Assembly: GCF_002250835.2 (NCBI RefSeq)
Contig: NZ_NOJY02000009.1
Location: forward strand, 83,517-147,516
Reading direction: 5' to 3'
From: Romboutsia weinsteinii
Lineage (GTDB): Bacteria; Bacillota; Clostridia; Peptostreptococcales; Peptostreptococcaceae
Length of the DNA: 64,000 nt
The translations under genes were made by a program, and so were the position numbers. The notes beneath the pieces are model-generated. The model was not told where the DNA came from, made no database searches, and worked only from the letters and a program-made list of their open reading frames with translations. Of the stretch, positions 53,378 to 64,000 are shown piece after piece (position 1 is the stretch's first letter; each line of letters opens with the position of its first letter).

Positions 53378-53428
53378 AAATACTAAATCCTATAGTATGT
53401 AGTACTACTATAGGATTTAGTATTTTTT
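53378..53428 (+). terminator. Intrinsic terminator after the DUF819 gene
   Basis: AAAATACTAAATCCTATAGTA pairs with its complement around a short loop, followed by seven T. Confidence 0.88.
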
Positions 53429-53456
53429 TAGTCATAAATTGATATATTTATGATAT

Positions 53457-53900
53457 TTAAACATCATCAGTAATAGAAATATCTCCTTTGCTTTTTCTAG
53501 ATTCAGCAGATTGATATAAATTAATTAAAATATTACAGACTGAGGCTAATTTATATTTTATTTCATATGATACAGACTCGCTATTATTTAGAAAATTTGA
53601 TATATCATCTATTTTAATTTTTGCAAGAAGAGCTATAGATTCTATGCTTATATGAAGGTCTTTATTTAAAATATCAATAAAGCCTTTAGTTCTTTCATCT
53701 GCCGTTATTTCAGGTATAAACCCCAAAGTAACTAGATGATTTCCAAATAGACGAAAGTTATCTGGTGGTATATCTCCTGTATTTCTATAAAAATTATCTA
53801 GAATAGTTTTATTTATGCCTAAAAGTATAGATAAAGAATCCGTACTCATACAATATGTTTTAATTAGAACGTCTAAAATCTCTTTAAACTCATTTTCCAT
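53457..53900 (-). CDS. HTH-like hypothetical protein, 147 residues
   Basis: A soluble, all-helical protein. Two successive units look like helix-turn-helix or lambda-repressor-like repeats: CMSTDSLSILLGINKTILDN at about residues 17-36 and HISIESIALLAKIKIDDISN at about 82-101, each followed by an acidic helix. The C-terminus is Ser/Lys-rich. An AAGGAG site precedes the ATG. It stands alone, convergent with the DUF819 gene. I do not recognise a named family; a DNA-binding role is inferred from the repeat pattern. Confidence 0.65.
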   Translation of the reverse strand: MENEFKEILDVLIKTYCMSTDSLSILLGINKTILDNFYRNTGDIPPDNFRLFGNHLVTLGFIPEITADERTKGFIDILNKDLHISIESIALLAKIKIDDISNFLNNSESVSYEIKYKLASVCNILINLYQSAESRKSKGDISITDDV

Positions 53901-54042
53901 CTTAAAACTCCTTTACTATTTTTCTTTCTTTTGTTAGGTACTTATAATATATTATATATTTTAAGGTATTTTACCTCTAACATATTAAGATTTATTGTGT
54001 TTTTGTAGATAAATATGAGGCTAATGTAATCAAAGGTTATTA

Positions 54043-54071
54043 TTGACACTATTAAGACTTCTATATACAAT
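54043..54071 (+). promoter_or_regulatory. Promoter of the 54-kb ABC transporter operon
   Basis: TTGACA (54043-54048) and TACAAT (54066-54071) are 17 bases apart, 66 bases upstream of the TTG start. Confidence 0.65.
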
Positions 54072-54136
54072 AATAGCATCTATCTAAAATATCACTAAAA
54101 TGTGTCTAACACGATTTATAATAAGGGGGAGTATAT

Positions 54137-55024
54137 TTGAGTAATATCATTGAAATAAAGAACATATCTAAAGACTATGGAAATAGTAAAGGTATCTTTA
54201 ATGTTAACATTTCTGTAAAAAAAGGAGAGGTATTTGGATTTTTAGGTCCAAATGGTGCAGGTAAAACAACTACAATAAGAAATTTGATGGGATTTACTAG
54301 ACCAGATGAAGGACATTGTAGTATAAATGGCTTGGATTGCTACCATAATGCAGAAAAGATACAAGAAAATTTGGGTTACTTAGCAGGAGAAATTGTATTC
54401 TTAGAGGACTTAACTGGTAAACAGATGCTAGAATTTATTGCATCTATGAAAGGAATAAAAGATAAATCTAAGATGTATGAATTAATGGAGTTATTTGAAT
54501 TAGATCCTAAGGGAAAAGTCAAAAAGATGTCTAAAGGTATGAAACAAAAGATAGGCATTATATGTGCGTTTATGAATGATCCAGAGGTTATTATACTTGA
54601 CGAGCCTACTAGTGGATTAGACCCATTAATGCAAAATAAATTTGTGGATTTGATTTTAGAAGAGAAGAAAAAAGGAAAAACTATATTTATGTCTTCTCAT
54701 ATATTTGAAGAAATAGAGAAAACTTGTGACCGTACAGCTATTATTAAAGATGGAAAAATAGTAGCAGTTGAAGATATGGAAGATTTAAGGGCAAAAAAGA
54801 GTAAATTCTATATAGTAACACTTAGTTCAATTGAAGAAACAGATAGATTTGTAAAAGAAAATGTGAATATAATAGAAAGAGATAATAGAAAAGTAAAAGT
54901 AGGTGTAAGAGGAGAAGTGCTTCCATTTATAGAGCTTTTATCAAGTTATAAAGTAAAAGACTTAGACATTCAAACACAAACACTTGAAGAGCTTTTCTTA
55001 CATTTCTATGGGGGTGAAAAATAA
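54137..55024 (+). CDS. ABC transporter ATP-binding protein
   Basis: A 295-residue ATPase of the CcmA/NatA multidrug type. Walker A is GPNGAGKTT (residues about 38-46), the signature is MSKGMKQKIG (a variant in which the usual SGG is SKG), and Walker B is VIILDEPTSGLDP, followed by SSHIFEE. A C-terminal extension of about 80 residues is typical for this group. The start is TTG after AAGGGGGAG. Its stop overlaps the permease start by one base (TAATG), so translation is coupled. Substrate unknown. Confidence 0.93.
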   Translation: MSNIIEIKNISKDYGNSKGIFNVNISVKKGEVFGFLGPNGAGKTTTIRNLMGFTRPDEGHCSINGLDCYHNAEKIQENLGYLAGEIVFLEDLTGKQMLEFIASMKGIKDKSKMYELMELFELDPKGKVKKMSKGMKQKIGIICAFMNDPEVIILDEPTSGLDPLMQNKFVDLILEEKKKGKTIFMSSHIFEEIEKTCDRTAIIKDGKIVAVEDMEDLRAKKSKFYIVTLSSIEETDRFVKENVNIIERDNRKVKVGVRGEVLPFIELLSSYKVKDLDIQTQTLEELFLHFYGGEK

Positions 55025-55824
55025 TGATTTCTTTACCGTTGTTTAAAAGAAATATGATATCTAGTATTAAACTTCTATTAGTTTTTATAGCAATACTTGC
55101 AATGTATACATCTGTAATAATTTATATGTTTGATCCAACATTAGCCGATACTCTAAATCAATATCAAGAGATGATGCCGGGAATAATGTCAGCTGTAGGA
55201 ATGTCAGGGTCATCAGGCACATTAATAGAGTTTTTAAATACTTATCTTTATGGATTTTTAATGCTAATGATACCTACCATATTTGAAATTATTCTTATAA
55301 ATAAATTAGTAATGAAATATATTGATAGTGGATCAATGGCATGTTTGCTTTCAACACCAAACTCAAGAAAGAAGATAATAATCACTCAGATACTTTCTAT
55401 ACTAATAAGTATAATAATACTAATAGTTGTAATAACTGGTATTGGTTTAATTTGTAGCCAAAGTATGTTTCCTAATGATTTAGATGTAGAAAAATACATT
55501 CAGCTAAATATATCAACTATGCTTCTAGCTTTTGCGATGAGTGGTATTGCTTTTGTTACAGCATGTTTTTCAAATGAATCAAAATGGTATCTTACTTTTG
55601 GAGCAGGGCTTCCAGTATTATTTTATCTTATTAAAATGTTAGCTAATATGGGTGGAGATTTAGAAAAACTAAAGTATTTTACCATAATAACATTACTTCC
55701 AGGAGATAAGATAGTAGAAGGAGCTAGTGGGGTACTGTCTTGTAATTTGATACTTTTAGGTATTGCAGTTATACTGTATGTATGTGGGGCTATTGGATTT
55801 ATTAAAAGAGATTTACCTTTATAG
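55024..55824 (+). CDS. ABC transporter permease
   Basis: A 266-residue ABC-2-type permease with six membrane spans (about residues 17-37, 75-95, 120-145, 165-185, 193-210 and 240-260) and a short extracellular loop after the first span (DPTLADTLNQYQEMMPG). It pairs with the preceding ATPase as a small exporter of unknown substrate, similar in layout to drug or lipid exporters. It ends at a strong terminator. Confidence 0.9.
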   Translation: MISLPLFKRNMISSIKLLLVFIAILAMYTSVIIYMFDPTLADTLNQYQEMMPGIMSAVGMSGSSGTLIEFLNTYLYGFLMLMIPTIFEIILINKLVMKYIDSGSMACLLSTPNSRKKIIITQILSILISIIILIVVITGIGLICSQSMFPNDLDVEKYIQLNISTMLLAFAMSGIAFVTACFSNESKWYLTFGAGLPVLFYLIKMLANMGGDLEKLKYFTIITLLPGDKIVEGASGVLSCNLILLGIAVILYVCGAIGFIKRDLPL

Positions 55825-55832
55825 AATAAATA

Positions 55833-55882
55833 TTAGGAGCTATTTCTGGATGATAATATAACTAGAAATAGCTCTTATTTTT
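55833..55882 (+). terminator. Terminator of the 54-kb ABC operon
   Basis: AGGAGCTATTTCT and AGAAATAGCTCTT flank a 15-base loop, with a T-rich tail. Bases 55883-56157 after it are AT-rich and show no riboswitch or gene that I can support. Confidence 0.75.
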
Positions 55883-56157
55883 AATAATGTGCAAATTTAA
55901 TAATTTATATTGTGTAATAATTGGGTATATAAGTAAATATTAAGTTGAATTTTATAGGCATTTTATTCCAAAAAATCTGAATTTAATATATACTATAATT
56001 AGATTTTTATTAATATAAATTTAACATTTTTTATAATGTAAATGTCTTACTTACTTCTTTATTAATTAGTAAATAGGCAATATATTATAGAAATGTAATT
56101 TATTATTTTGAGATATATCCATAATAAATGGTGATTTAATGAGAAGGGGGTGAAATT

Positions 56158-57900
56158 ATGGATTTAGTAAATGAAATTTTTCAAGCTATAGATTGTCCTA
56201 TATGGATAAAAGATAAAAATAACAAGATTATATTTATTAACGAAAATTTTAAATCAAGTTTTGATATAGAAATAAATTTATCAGAAACTCATATTAATGA
56301 GTATTTAAAAACTAGAATAGACCTAAATGGATTGATAGAGATTATAAAAAAAATAAATGGTAAATCGACTGAAATTACAAATGTAAATGGACGTTTTTAT
56401 AGACATGTTGTTTTTTCATATGACAATAAATTAGCTAATTTAGCAGGTATGTTAATAGATGTAACAGATATAAAAGAAGAAAATAATGAACCCCATGAAA
56501 AAAATGTACTAAAAACCGTAATAGATAATATACCAGAGTTAATTTTTTATAAGGATAAGAACCTTAGGTATGTAGGTTTGAATAAAGAATGTGAGAAATT
56601 TTACTTAGATAGAGGTATTGATAATGTAACAGGTAAAACTGATTTAGAGCTACCTCTTGATAAATACTTTATCGAATCATGTTCTAAGCACGATAAAATG
56701 GTATTAGAAACAAGAGAACCTTTATATATAGAAGAGACAATACCAATTTCAGATAGTGATGAAACTGGAACTGTGCAGACTGTAAAAACACCTATAATAA
56801 ATGAAGATGGTAGCATATGGGGGCTTGTTGGAGTTGTAAGAGATATAACAGAGCAAAAAAGAGTGGAAGAAAAGTTAAGATATCTGAGTTATGTAGATAC
56901 ATTAACAGGATTATATAATAGAGCTTATTTTGATGAAAAAATAGATGAGTTCATAGAAGACGAAATGTTTCCAGTAGGTGTAATTACAGGAGATGTTAAT
57001 GGGCTAAAAATAGTTAATGATACGTTTGGGCATATAGAAGGAGATAAACTTCTAACTGCAATGTCAAAAGTACTAAAGAAAGCTTGCAAAGATTGTGGTG
57101 ATAAAGGCTTAATCTTTAGATGGGGAGGAGATGAGTTTGTAATACTTTTACCTAAATCATCTGAGAAAGAATGTGCAGAGGTAATGAACAAAGTAAGTGA
57201 GCTTTGCAATAAGGAAGTTTATGAAAAGTTCAGATTAAGTATTGCCCAAGGATATTCTCTACTTACAAAAGATAACAATATTGATGAAGCATTAAGAGAA
57301 TCAGAAAATAAAGTTTACAAACAAAAAATACTAGATAATAAGAGCATTAGGCCATCGATACTTACCACTCTTAGAAGTAACCTACAAAATAAAAATGTAG
57401 AAACTGAAGAGCACACTGAAAGGGTAGCAAAGCATTGTCTAGAGGTTGGTAAACATCTAGGTTTAGATGATGAAACTATGGATAAATTACTATTAGTTGG
57501 TAAGCTTCATGATATTGGAAAGATAGGTATACCAGAGCATATTCTTTTAAAAACTGATAGATTAACTGATGATGAATATGAAATTATGAAAACACATTCT
57601 GAAAAGGGATATAGGCTAGCGTTATTGCTACCAGAGCTAAGTCATATATCAAGAGCTATATTAACTCATCATGAAAGATGGGATGGCAAAGGGTATCCAC
57701 TGGGGCTTAAAGAAGAGGAAATTCCACTTATTGCAAGAATTGTTTCAGTAGTAGATGCATTTGACTCAATGACTCATGATAGAGTCTACAGTAAAGCTGT
57801 AAGTAAGACCGATGCTATATGTGAACTTAAAAATTGTGCAGGTGAGCAGTTTGATCCATCAATAGTTGAGGCATTCTGTAATATACTAGAAAAAATTTAA
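56158..57900 (+). CDS. PAS-PAS-GGDEF-HD-GYP cyclic-di-GMP signalling protein
   Basis: A 580-residue cytosolic protein with two N-terminal PAS domains (about residues 1-105 and 118-238), a GGDEF domain (about 240-395) and an HD-GYP domain (about 405-580). The cyclase motif GGDEF is intact in FRWGGDEFVILL, and the phosphodiesterase motifs are LHDIGKIGIPEHIL and HHERWDGKGYPLG. It can therefore both make and break c-di-GMP. The inhibitory RxxD site that normally precedes GGDEF by five residues is missing (GDKG instead). PAS ligands cannot be read by eye. It is monocistronic and starts after GAAGGGGGTG. Confidence 0.92.
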   Translation: MDLVNEIFQAIDCPIWIKDKNNKIIFINENFKSSFDIEINLSETHINEYLKTRIDLNGLIEIIKKINGKSTEITNVNGRFYRHVVFSYDNKLANLAGMLIDVTDIKEENNEPHEKNVLKTVIDNIPELIFYKDKNLRYVGLNKECEKFYLDRGIDNVTGKTDLELPLDKYFIESCSKHDKMVLETREPLYIEETIPISDSDETGTVQTVKTPIINEDGSIWGLVGVVRDITEQKRVEEKLRYLSYVDTLTGLYNRAYFDEKIDEFIEDEMFPVGVITGDVNGLKIVNDTFGHIEGDKLLTAMSKVLKKACKDCGDKGLIFRWGGDEFVILLPKSSEKECAEVMNKVSELCNKEVYEKFRLSIAQGYSLLTKDNNIDEALRESENKVYKQKILDNKSIRPSILTTLRSNLQNKNVETEEHTERVAKHCLEVGKHLGLDDETMDKLLLVGKLHDIGKIGIPEHILLKTDRLTDDEYEIMKTHSEKGYRLALLLPELSHISRAILTHHERWDGKGYPLGLKEEEIPLIARIVSVVDAFDSMTHDRVYSKAVSKTDAICELKNCAGEQFDPSIVEAFCNILEKI

Positions 57901-57903
57901 CTA

Positions 57904-57937
57904 TATTAAAGGGCTATATTTTTATATAGCCCTTTAA
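57904..57937 (+). terminator. Terminator after the GGDEF/HD-GYP gene
   Basis: ATTAAAGGGCTATAT pairs perfectly with ATATAGCCCTTTAAT around a TTTT loop. Confidence 0.85.
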
Positions 57938-58141
57938 TAATAGTTATTATAATTATTATACTAATATTTAACTTAAATAATTACAGAAAAAAAGAGAAGT
58001 ATATTATTTTATAAAAAAATTGTATAATATGAAAAAAAATTATTTATTTATTATAAATATTATCGTACAATTATATTACATAATGAATTTTCAGAAAAGA
58101 ATAAAAATAAAATATTTTCTTAAAACAAAGGGGGAGATACA

Positions 58142-59488
58142 ATGGTATTATTTAATCCAGTTGTAGTTTCTATTGCTGCGATGATAGTATTATGCTTACT
58201 TAAATTTAATGTATTACTATCAATCTTAGTAGCGGCAATAGTAGCAGGTATTTGTTCGGGTATGTCAGTAGGAGATGCTATGACAACACTAGTAAGCGGT
58301 ATGGGCGGCAACGCTGAAACTGCTCTAAGTTATATACTACTTGGTGCTTTAGCTGTAGCTGTTAGTAAAACAGGGCTTGCTTCAATACTTGCAAGAAAAA
58401 TTTCTAAAATAGTAAAAGGGAAAAAATTAACATTAGTATTATTAATTGCAGTCATATCATGTTTTTCACAGAATCTTATCCCAGTACATATTGCATTCAT
58501 CCCAATATTAATTCCATCATTGTTAGGTCTTATGAATAAATTAAAAATAAATAGAAGAGCAGTAGCATGTGCTTTAACATTTGGTTTAAAGACACCTTAT
58601 ATTGCTATTCCAGTAGGATTTGGACTTATATTCCAAAATATTATTAGAGATCAAATGATAGCTAATGGTATGGAAATAACAACAAATATGGTTACAAGCG
58701 TAATGTGGATACCAGCTATTGGTATGGTATTAGGTCTATTAGTAGCAGTGTTTGTTAGCTATAGAAAACCGAGAGAATATAAAGATCTTCCTATCGAAGG
58801 CTTAATCAGTAGTTCAGATGAAAAAACATTTAGCAATACAGATTCAACAAGTGTAGTTGTTGATGAGAAGATGACGGCTAAGCACTGGTGTGCTCTTTTA
58901 GGAGCTGTTACCGCTTTTGTTATACAAATAATTACAGGCTCATTACCACTTGGGGGATTATGTGCAGTAATAGTACTTTTTATAACTAGGGCAATTAAGT
59001 TTAGTGAGATAGATGAATTAGTAGATGGCGGAGTTAAAATGATGGGACTTATAGGTTTTATTATGCTAGTAGCAGCAGGATATGGAAATGTATTAAGAGA
59101 AACTGGTGCAGTTGAATCATTAGTATTATCTGTATCTTCAGTTGTTGGTGATAGTAAGCTAATAGGTGCAGTGCTTATGCTTTTAGTAGGACTTTTAGTA
59201 ACTATGGGTATAGGAAGCTCTTTTGGAACGTTACCAATAATAGCCGCTATATATTGTCCTTTAGGTCTTAGCTTAGGCTTTAGTGTGAATGCAATTATAT
59301 TATTAATTGGTGTTGCAGGCGCACTGGGAGATGCAGGTTCTCCAGCTTCTGATAGTACACTAGGACCAACATCAGGACTTAATGCAGATAAACAACATGA
59401 TCATATATGGGACACTTGTGTTCCTACTTTCCTTCACTATAATATTCCATTACTTATATTTGGTATATTAGGTGCAGTTGTATTATAA
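58142..59488 (+). CDS. NhaC-like Na+/H+ antiporter family protein (YuiF type)
   Basis: A 448-residue membrane protein of about 12 spans. Features include LVSGMGGNAETALSYILLGA, FSQNLIPVHIAFIPILIPSL and GAVLGDAGSPASDSTLG-like AGALGDAGSPASDSTLGPTS, which match the YuiF branch of the antiporter family. A large cytosolic loop lies at residues about 210-250. It probably exchanges Na+ or an amino acid with protons; direct assignment is not possible. It is the second NhaC-type gene in this window but is not under SAM control. Start after AAAGGGGGAGA. Confidence 0.87.
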   Translation: MVLFNPVVVSIAAMIVLCLLKFNVLLSILVAAIVAGICSGMSVGDAMTTLVSGMGGNAETALSYILLGALAVAVSKTGLASILARKISKIVKGKKLTLVLLIAVISCFSQNLIPVHIAFIPILIPSLLGLMNKLKINRRAVACALTFGLKTPYIAIPVGFGLIFQNIIRDQMIANGMEITTNMVTSVMWIPAIGMVLGLLVAVFVSYRKPREYKDLPIEGLISSSDEKTFSNTDSTSVVVDEKMTAKHWCALLGAVTAFVIQIITGSLPLGGLCAVIVLFITRAIKFSEIDELVDGGVKMMGLIGFIMLVAAGYGNVLRETGAVESLVLSVSSVVGDSKLIGAVLMLLVGLLVTMGIGSSFGTLPIIAAIYCPLGLSLGFSVNAIILLIGVAGALGDAGSPASDSTLGPTSGLNADKQHDHIWDTCVPTFLHYNIPLLIFGILGAVVL

Positions 59489-59489
59489 G

Positions 59490-59516
59490 AAAATGATCCT
59501 TATGGGTCATTTTTTA
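59490..59516 (+). terminator. Terminator after the YuiF-type gene
   Basis: AAAATGATCC and GGGTCATTTTTT form a 10-bp stem (one G-T wobble) with a TTAT loop. Confidence 0.85.
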
Positions 59517-59552
59517 TTATAATTAAATAACAATTTATTTATAAAAGATAGA

Positions 59553-59580
59553 GTCGGGTTTTCCGACGGTATTAAAAACC
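59553..59580 (+). other. Compact pseudoknot-capable element
   Basis: GTCGG (59553-59557) pairs with CCGAC (59563-59567), and the loop GTTTT (59558-59562) can pair with AAAAC (59575-59579). This H-type pseudoknot lies after the YuiF-type terminator and before the next promoter. It matches no riboswitch that I recognise. Confidence 0.3.
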
Positions 59581-59611
59581 CTAAAAGCAATATAGTATAT
59601 ATAGAATAATA

Positions 59612-59639
59612 TTGACATACTTACAATTTTTTACATAAT
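59612..59639 (+). promoter_or_regulatory. Promoter of the multi-PAS histidine kinase gene
   Basis: TTGACA (59612-59617) with CATAAT (59634-59639), 16 bases apart, about 60 bases upstream of the start. Confidence 0.6.
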
Positions 59640-59698
59640 TTGTGGAATAAATACTATATAATATATTTTATATAGTATTAGCATCATGGGGGGATAGT

Positions 59699-62101
59699 AT
59701 GGAGTTTATATTTAACAAGTTTGATGAATATGTGGTGATATTAGATATTCAAGGAAAAATAATATTTTGTAATGACAAATTACTAAATAGACTAGGGTAT
59801 ATTAATAAAGAAATAACTGGATTTTATATTAGTAAAATAATGATTAATAGTGATAGTACAATAAATGATATTTTAAGTAAAGAACTTGATTTAGAGGAAA
59901 AGTTAAGTTTTGAATCAAAAACAAATGAAATAGTATATGCAGATAGCAAAATTTGCACTACAGACTTTAAAGGCAAGAAAGTTATTTTTATTATATCAAA
60001 AGAAATAGACCAGAAAAAATATACCATGGAACATTTAGAGATGGTATTAGATAATATTGAACATTGTGCATTTATAAAAGATACACAAGGAAAATATTTA
60101 TATGCAAACAAAGCTTACACTAAAATAACTGGGTGTGATAGAAATGAGATTATAGGTAGCTATGATATTAATCATTGGGAAAAAAGATTAAGTGATGGTT
60201 ATGCAAGAACAGATAAAGAGGTATTAGAATGTAAAAAGGCTAAGCTATTTAATGAACTTACAAATGTAAATGGCGATGACTTATGGTATGAGAGTTATAA
60301 AGCGCCTATATATAATAAAGATGGTACTCCAAAGTGTGTCGTTGGGATGGTAAGAAATATTAATTTAGAAAAAACTGTAAAAGAAGAATTATATAAAAAT
60401 TATAATCAAATAACTAGTTTGAGTAATTTAAATGAAAATAAAGAGCAATTTACTGATATGTATAAATTACTTAATAATATAGGTCACAAGGTATTAAATG
60501 GACTAGGTGCAGATGGATTATCTATATTAATATACGATAAAGAGAAAAATGGTTTTGTGCCATATATTAAGCTTAAAGAATCAGTTAAATCTTTAGAAAA
60601 AATTGATATCATACCATTTGATTATAAGCTAATGAAAGAGAGCATAAATAAAAAGGAATGGGAAGGTTTAAAAAGAAAGGATGATCACTTAAAATATAGT
60701 CCTGTAAAAGATATGATCAAGTTAGAAGATGTTGAATACATAGGATCGTATTATATTAAATTAAGGAACGAAATTTTAGGTAATATCAGTATATCTTATA
60801 AAAAAGGTAATATGCCTCAGTCAAATCGCGATGATTTTATGAAATCAATATGTAACAAAATAGCTATGATTATTAAAAATTGCAGGTTGTCTGAAGAAGT
60901 AAGAATAGAAAATTCAAAGCGCATGACTACAGAAAAAGAATTAGAGCTATATTTAAATGTCGCAGTAGATCTAATTGCAGTAATAGGGAATGATGGATAT
61001 TTTAAGAAGGTAAGTTCAAGTTGGATAGATGTGCTTGGTTGGAGCGAAGAGGAATTACTAACAAGCCATTATAGAAAATTTATTCATCCTGATGACTATG
61101 AAATAGTTATGAAAGCAAAGGCAAATAGAAAAAATGCAGATGAAATATTTCGGTTAGATGTAAGATATATGTGCAAAGATGGTAGCTATGTTTGGCTAGA
61201 TTGGAGTAGTAAATACATAGAAAAAGAAGATTTATTTATTAGTACGGCTAGAGATATAACACAACAAAAGATTATAGAAGAGCAAAAAAGAAAATTAGAA
61301 GAAACGGTACAACTGGAAAGTATAAAAAATGAGTTTTTTGCCAACATATCTCATGAGTTTAAAACTCCTCTGAATATTATTCTTGGTACAATGCAATTAA
61401 CTAAAAGAAACATAGAGAAAAACAGAGTTAATATTGATAGCTTGAGTAAACATACAAATATTATAAAGCAAAATTCGTATAGGCTTTTAAGGTTAGTAAA
61501 TAATCTTATAGACATTAGTAGAATTGATATTGGCTTTTATAACTTGCAAAAATCTAATCAAAATATAATAAATGTTATTGAAGAGATAACTCTTTCAGTG
61601 GCATACTATGTTGAGAATAAAAAAATCAATCTCATATTTGATACTGATATTGAAGAGCTAATTGTTTCTTGCGATCCAGATAAGATAGAAAGAGTACTAC
61701 TTAATCTTCTATCAAATGCAATTAAGTATACTCCAGAATATGGAACGATTAATGTTAATATAAGTCATGATAAAGAAAATGTAATAGTGTCAGTAAAGGA
61801 CACTGGAACAGGTATACCAAAGGAAAAAATAGATATAATTTTTGATAGATTTGGACAAGCAAATTCTATGCTTTGTAGAAGATGTGAAGGTAGCGGAATA
61901 GGACTATCTCTTGTAAAATCAATACTTGAAATGCATGGTGGGAATATTCAGGCATCTAGCGAATTAGGAAATGGATCTGAGTTTGTATTTAATATTCCAA
62001 TTAAAGTATTAGACGAAGAGGTTACGGTAAATTCGGACTATGACAATAAAGAATATTTAATAGAAAAATGTCACATAGAATTTTCTGATATTTATAGCTA
62101 A
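59699..62101 (+). CDS. Multi-PAS/GAF sensor histidine kinase
   Basis: An 800-residue kinase without membrane spans. From the N-terminus: a PAS domain (about 1-100), a second PAS (about 115-230; DTQGKYLYANKAYTKITG), a GAF-like region (about 250-400), a third PAS with PAC (about 415-530; SSWIDVLGWSEEELL and YVWLDWSSKY), the phospho-acceptor ANISHEFKTPLN with His near residue 553, and an HATPase domain with LLNLLSNAIKYTPE and GSGIGLSLVKSIL. No response regulator is adjacent, so it is an orphan kinase, possibly feeding a sporulation phosphorelay or another distant regulator (inference). Confidence 0.92.
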   Translation: MEFIFNKFDEYVVILDIQGKIIFCNDKLLNRLGYINKEITGFYISKIMINSDSTINDILSKELDLEEKLSFESKTNEIVYADSKICTTDFKGKKVIFIISKEIDQKKYTMEHLEMVLDNIEHCAFIKDTQGKYLYANKAYTKITGCDRNEIIGSYDINHWEKRLSDGYARTDKEVLECKKAKLFNELTNVNGDDLWYESYKAPIYNKDGTPKCVVGMVRNINLEKTVKEELYKNYNQITSLSNLNENKEQFTDMYKLLNNIGHKVLNGLGADGLSILIYDKEKNGFVPYIKLKESVKSLEKIDIIPFDYKLMKESINKKEWEGLKRKDDHLKYSPVKDMIKLEDVEYIGSYYIKLRNEILGNISISYKKGNMPQSNRDDFMKSICNKIAMIIKNCRLSEEVRIENSKRMTTEKELELYLNVAVDLIAVIGNDGYFKKVSSSWIDVLGWSEEELLTSHYRKFIHPDDYEIVMKAKANRKNADEIFRLDVRYMCKDGSYVWLDWSSKYIEKEDLFISTARDITQQKIIEEQKRKLEETVQLESIKNEFFANISHEFKTPLNIILGTMQLTKRNIEKNRVNIDSLSKHTNIIKQNSYRLLRLVNNLIDISRIDIGFYNLQKSNQNIINVIEEITLSVAYYVENKKINLIFDTDIEELIVSCDPDKIERVLLNLLSNAIKYTPEYGTINVNISHDKENVIVSVKDTGTGIPKEKIDIIFDRFGQANSMLCRRCEGSGIGLSLVKSILEMHGGNIQASSELGNGSEFVFNIPIKVLDEEVTVNSDYDNKEYLIEKCHIEFSDIYS

Positions 62102-62106
62102 AATAA

Positions 62107-62152
62107 AAAGAACTGCGTAATATGTTTTGACTCATATTACGTAGTTCTTTTT
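62107..62152 (+). terminator. Terminator after the histidine kinase gene
   Basis: AAAGAACTGCGTAATATG pairs with CATATTACGTAGTTCTTT across an 8-base loop, then TTATTTTATT. Confidence 0.88.
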
Positions 62153-62202
62153 ATTTTATTATTATATTTAGAACTATTTTTGTCTTTTTATCAATCTATA
62201 AT

Positions 62203-62211
62203 CATAAAATA
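62203..62211 (+). promoter_or_regulatory. Possible SigE/SigK-type -10 element
   Basis: CATAAAATA fits the CATANNNTA -10 pattern of mother-cell sporulation sigma factors, 49 bases before the collagen-like gene. The -35 region is not clear. Confidence 0.3.
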
Positions 62212-62220
62212 TACTACTGA

Positions 62221-64000
<1,780 letters not shown>

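Noticed and set aside
55883..56157. c-di-GMP riboswitch upstream of the GGDEF/HD-GYP gene
   Set aside because: No conserved class I or class II aptamer segments could be found in this AT-rich gap.

Overview
The window is AT-rich with TTG/ATG starts, strong purine-rich ribosome binding sites and compact operons separated by intrinsic terminators. It contains a CotF-like coat protein, a collagen-like surface protein, fluoride and SAM-I riboswitches, ferredoxin-type oxidoreductases and a clostridial-type butanol dehydrogenase. Together these point to an anaerobic, spore-forming Clostridia member, most likely Peptostreptococcaceae (Paraclostridium/Paeniclostridium/Clostridioides-like). The genus is inference. 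No tRNA, rRNA, CRISPR array, intact insertion sequence or prophage was recognised.

Layout. 0.2-5 kb: phosphoglycerate mutase, a DUF362/ferredoxin protein, a fluoride riboswitch controlling a cation/proton antiporter, and small proteins. 5-7.1 kb, minus strand: a PIG-L deacetylase, a CotF-like coat protein and a BFD-like [2Fe-2S] protein. 7.3-11 kb: butanol dehydrogenase, a ferredoxin-nitroreductase and an Old Yellow Enzyme. 11-13 kb: two paralogous DUF11 proteins. 13.4-15.2 kb: a SAM-I riboswitch with an NhaC-type transporter, then a zinc-ribbon ORF with an in-frame UGA followed by a SECIS-like hairpin. 15.4-18.5 kb: beta-phosphoglucomutase and a GH65 disaccharide phosphorylase. 18.5-31.2 kb: a DeoR regulator divergent from a ten-gene inositol operon (Fe-alcohol dehydrogenase, iolJ, iolC, iolB, iolD, iolG, iolE, SSS symporter, second Gfo/Idh dehydrogenase, FNT channel). 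31.2-34.6 kb: a structured leader before a small HTH protein, an ABC-F ATPase and an L,D-transpeptidase. 34.9-39 kb: a DcuC/M20 peptidase/CoA-transferase operon. 39-42 kb: a MerR regulator, a B3/B4 protein and a GNAT enzyme. 42-48.4 kb: a two-component system divergent from an FtsX-type ABC transporter. 48.4-51.8 kb, minus strand: a DUF2089 pair, then a membrane-anchored MutS-like ATPase, a DUF1648-like protein and an XRE regulator broken by a nonsense codon. 52-64 kb: a DUF819 transporter, an HTH protein, a second ABC transporter, a PAS-GGDEF-HD-GYP protein, an NhaC-like antiporter, a multi-PAS histidine kinase and the start of a DNRLRE-collagen surface protein that runs off the window.

How it works together. 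The inositol operon encodes uptake and every step to DHAP plus malonate semialdehyde. No iolA is visible; the leading Fe-alcohol dehydrogenase may instead reduce malonate semialdehyde to 3-hydroxypropionate, and the terminal FNT channel may export acid products (inference). Regulation in the window is unusually RNA-rich: fluoride and SAM-I riboswitches, a candidate SECIS, a pseudoknot-capable leader at 31.4 kb and several long inverted repeats. The strongest unexplained item is the UGA-containing zinc-ribbon gene at 14,981-15,160.
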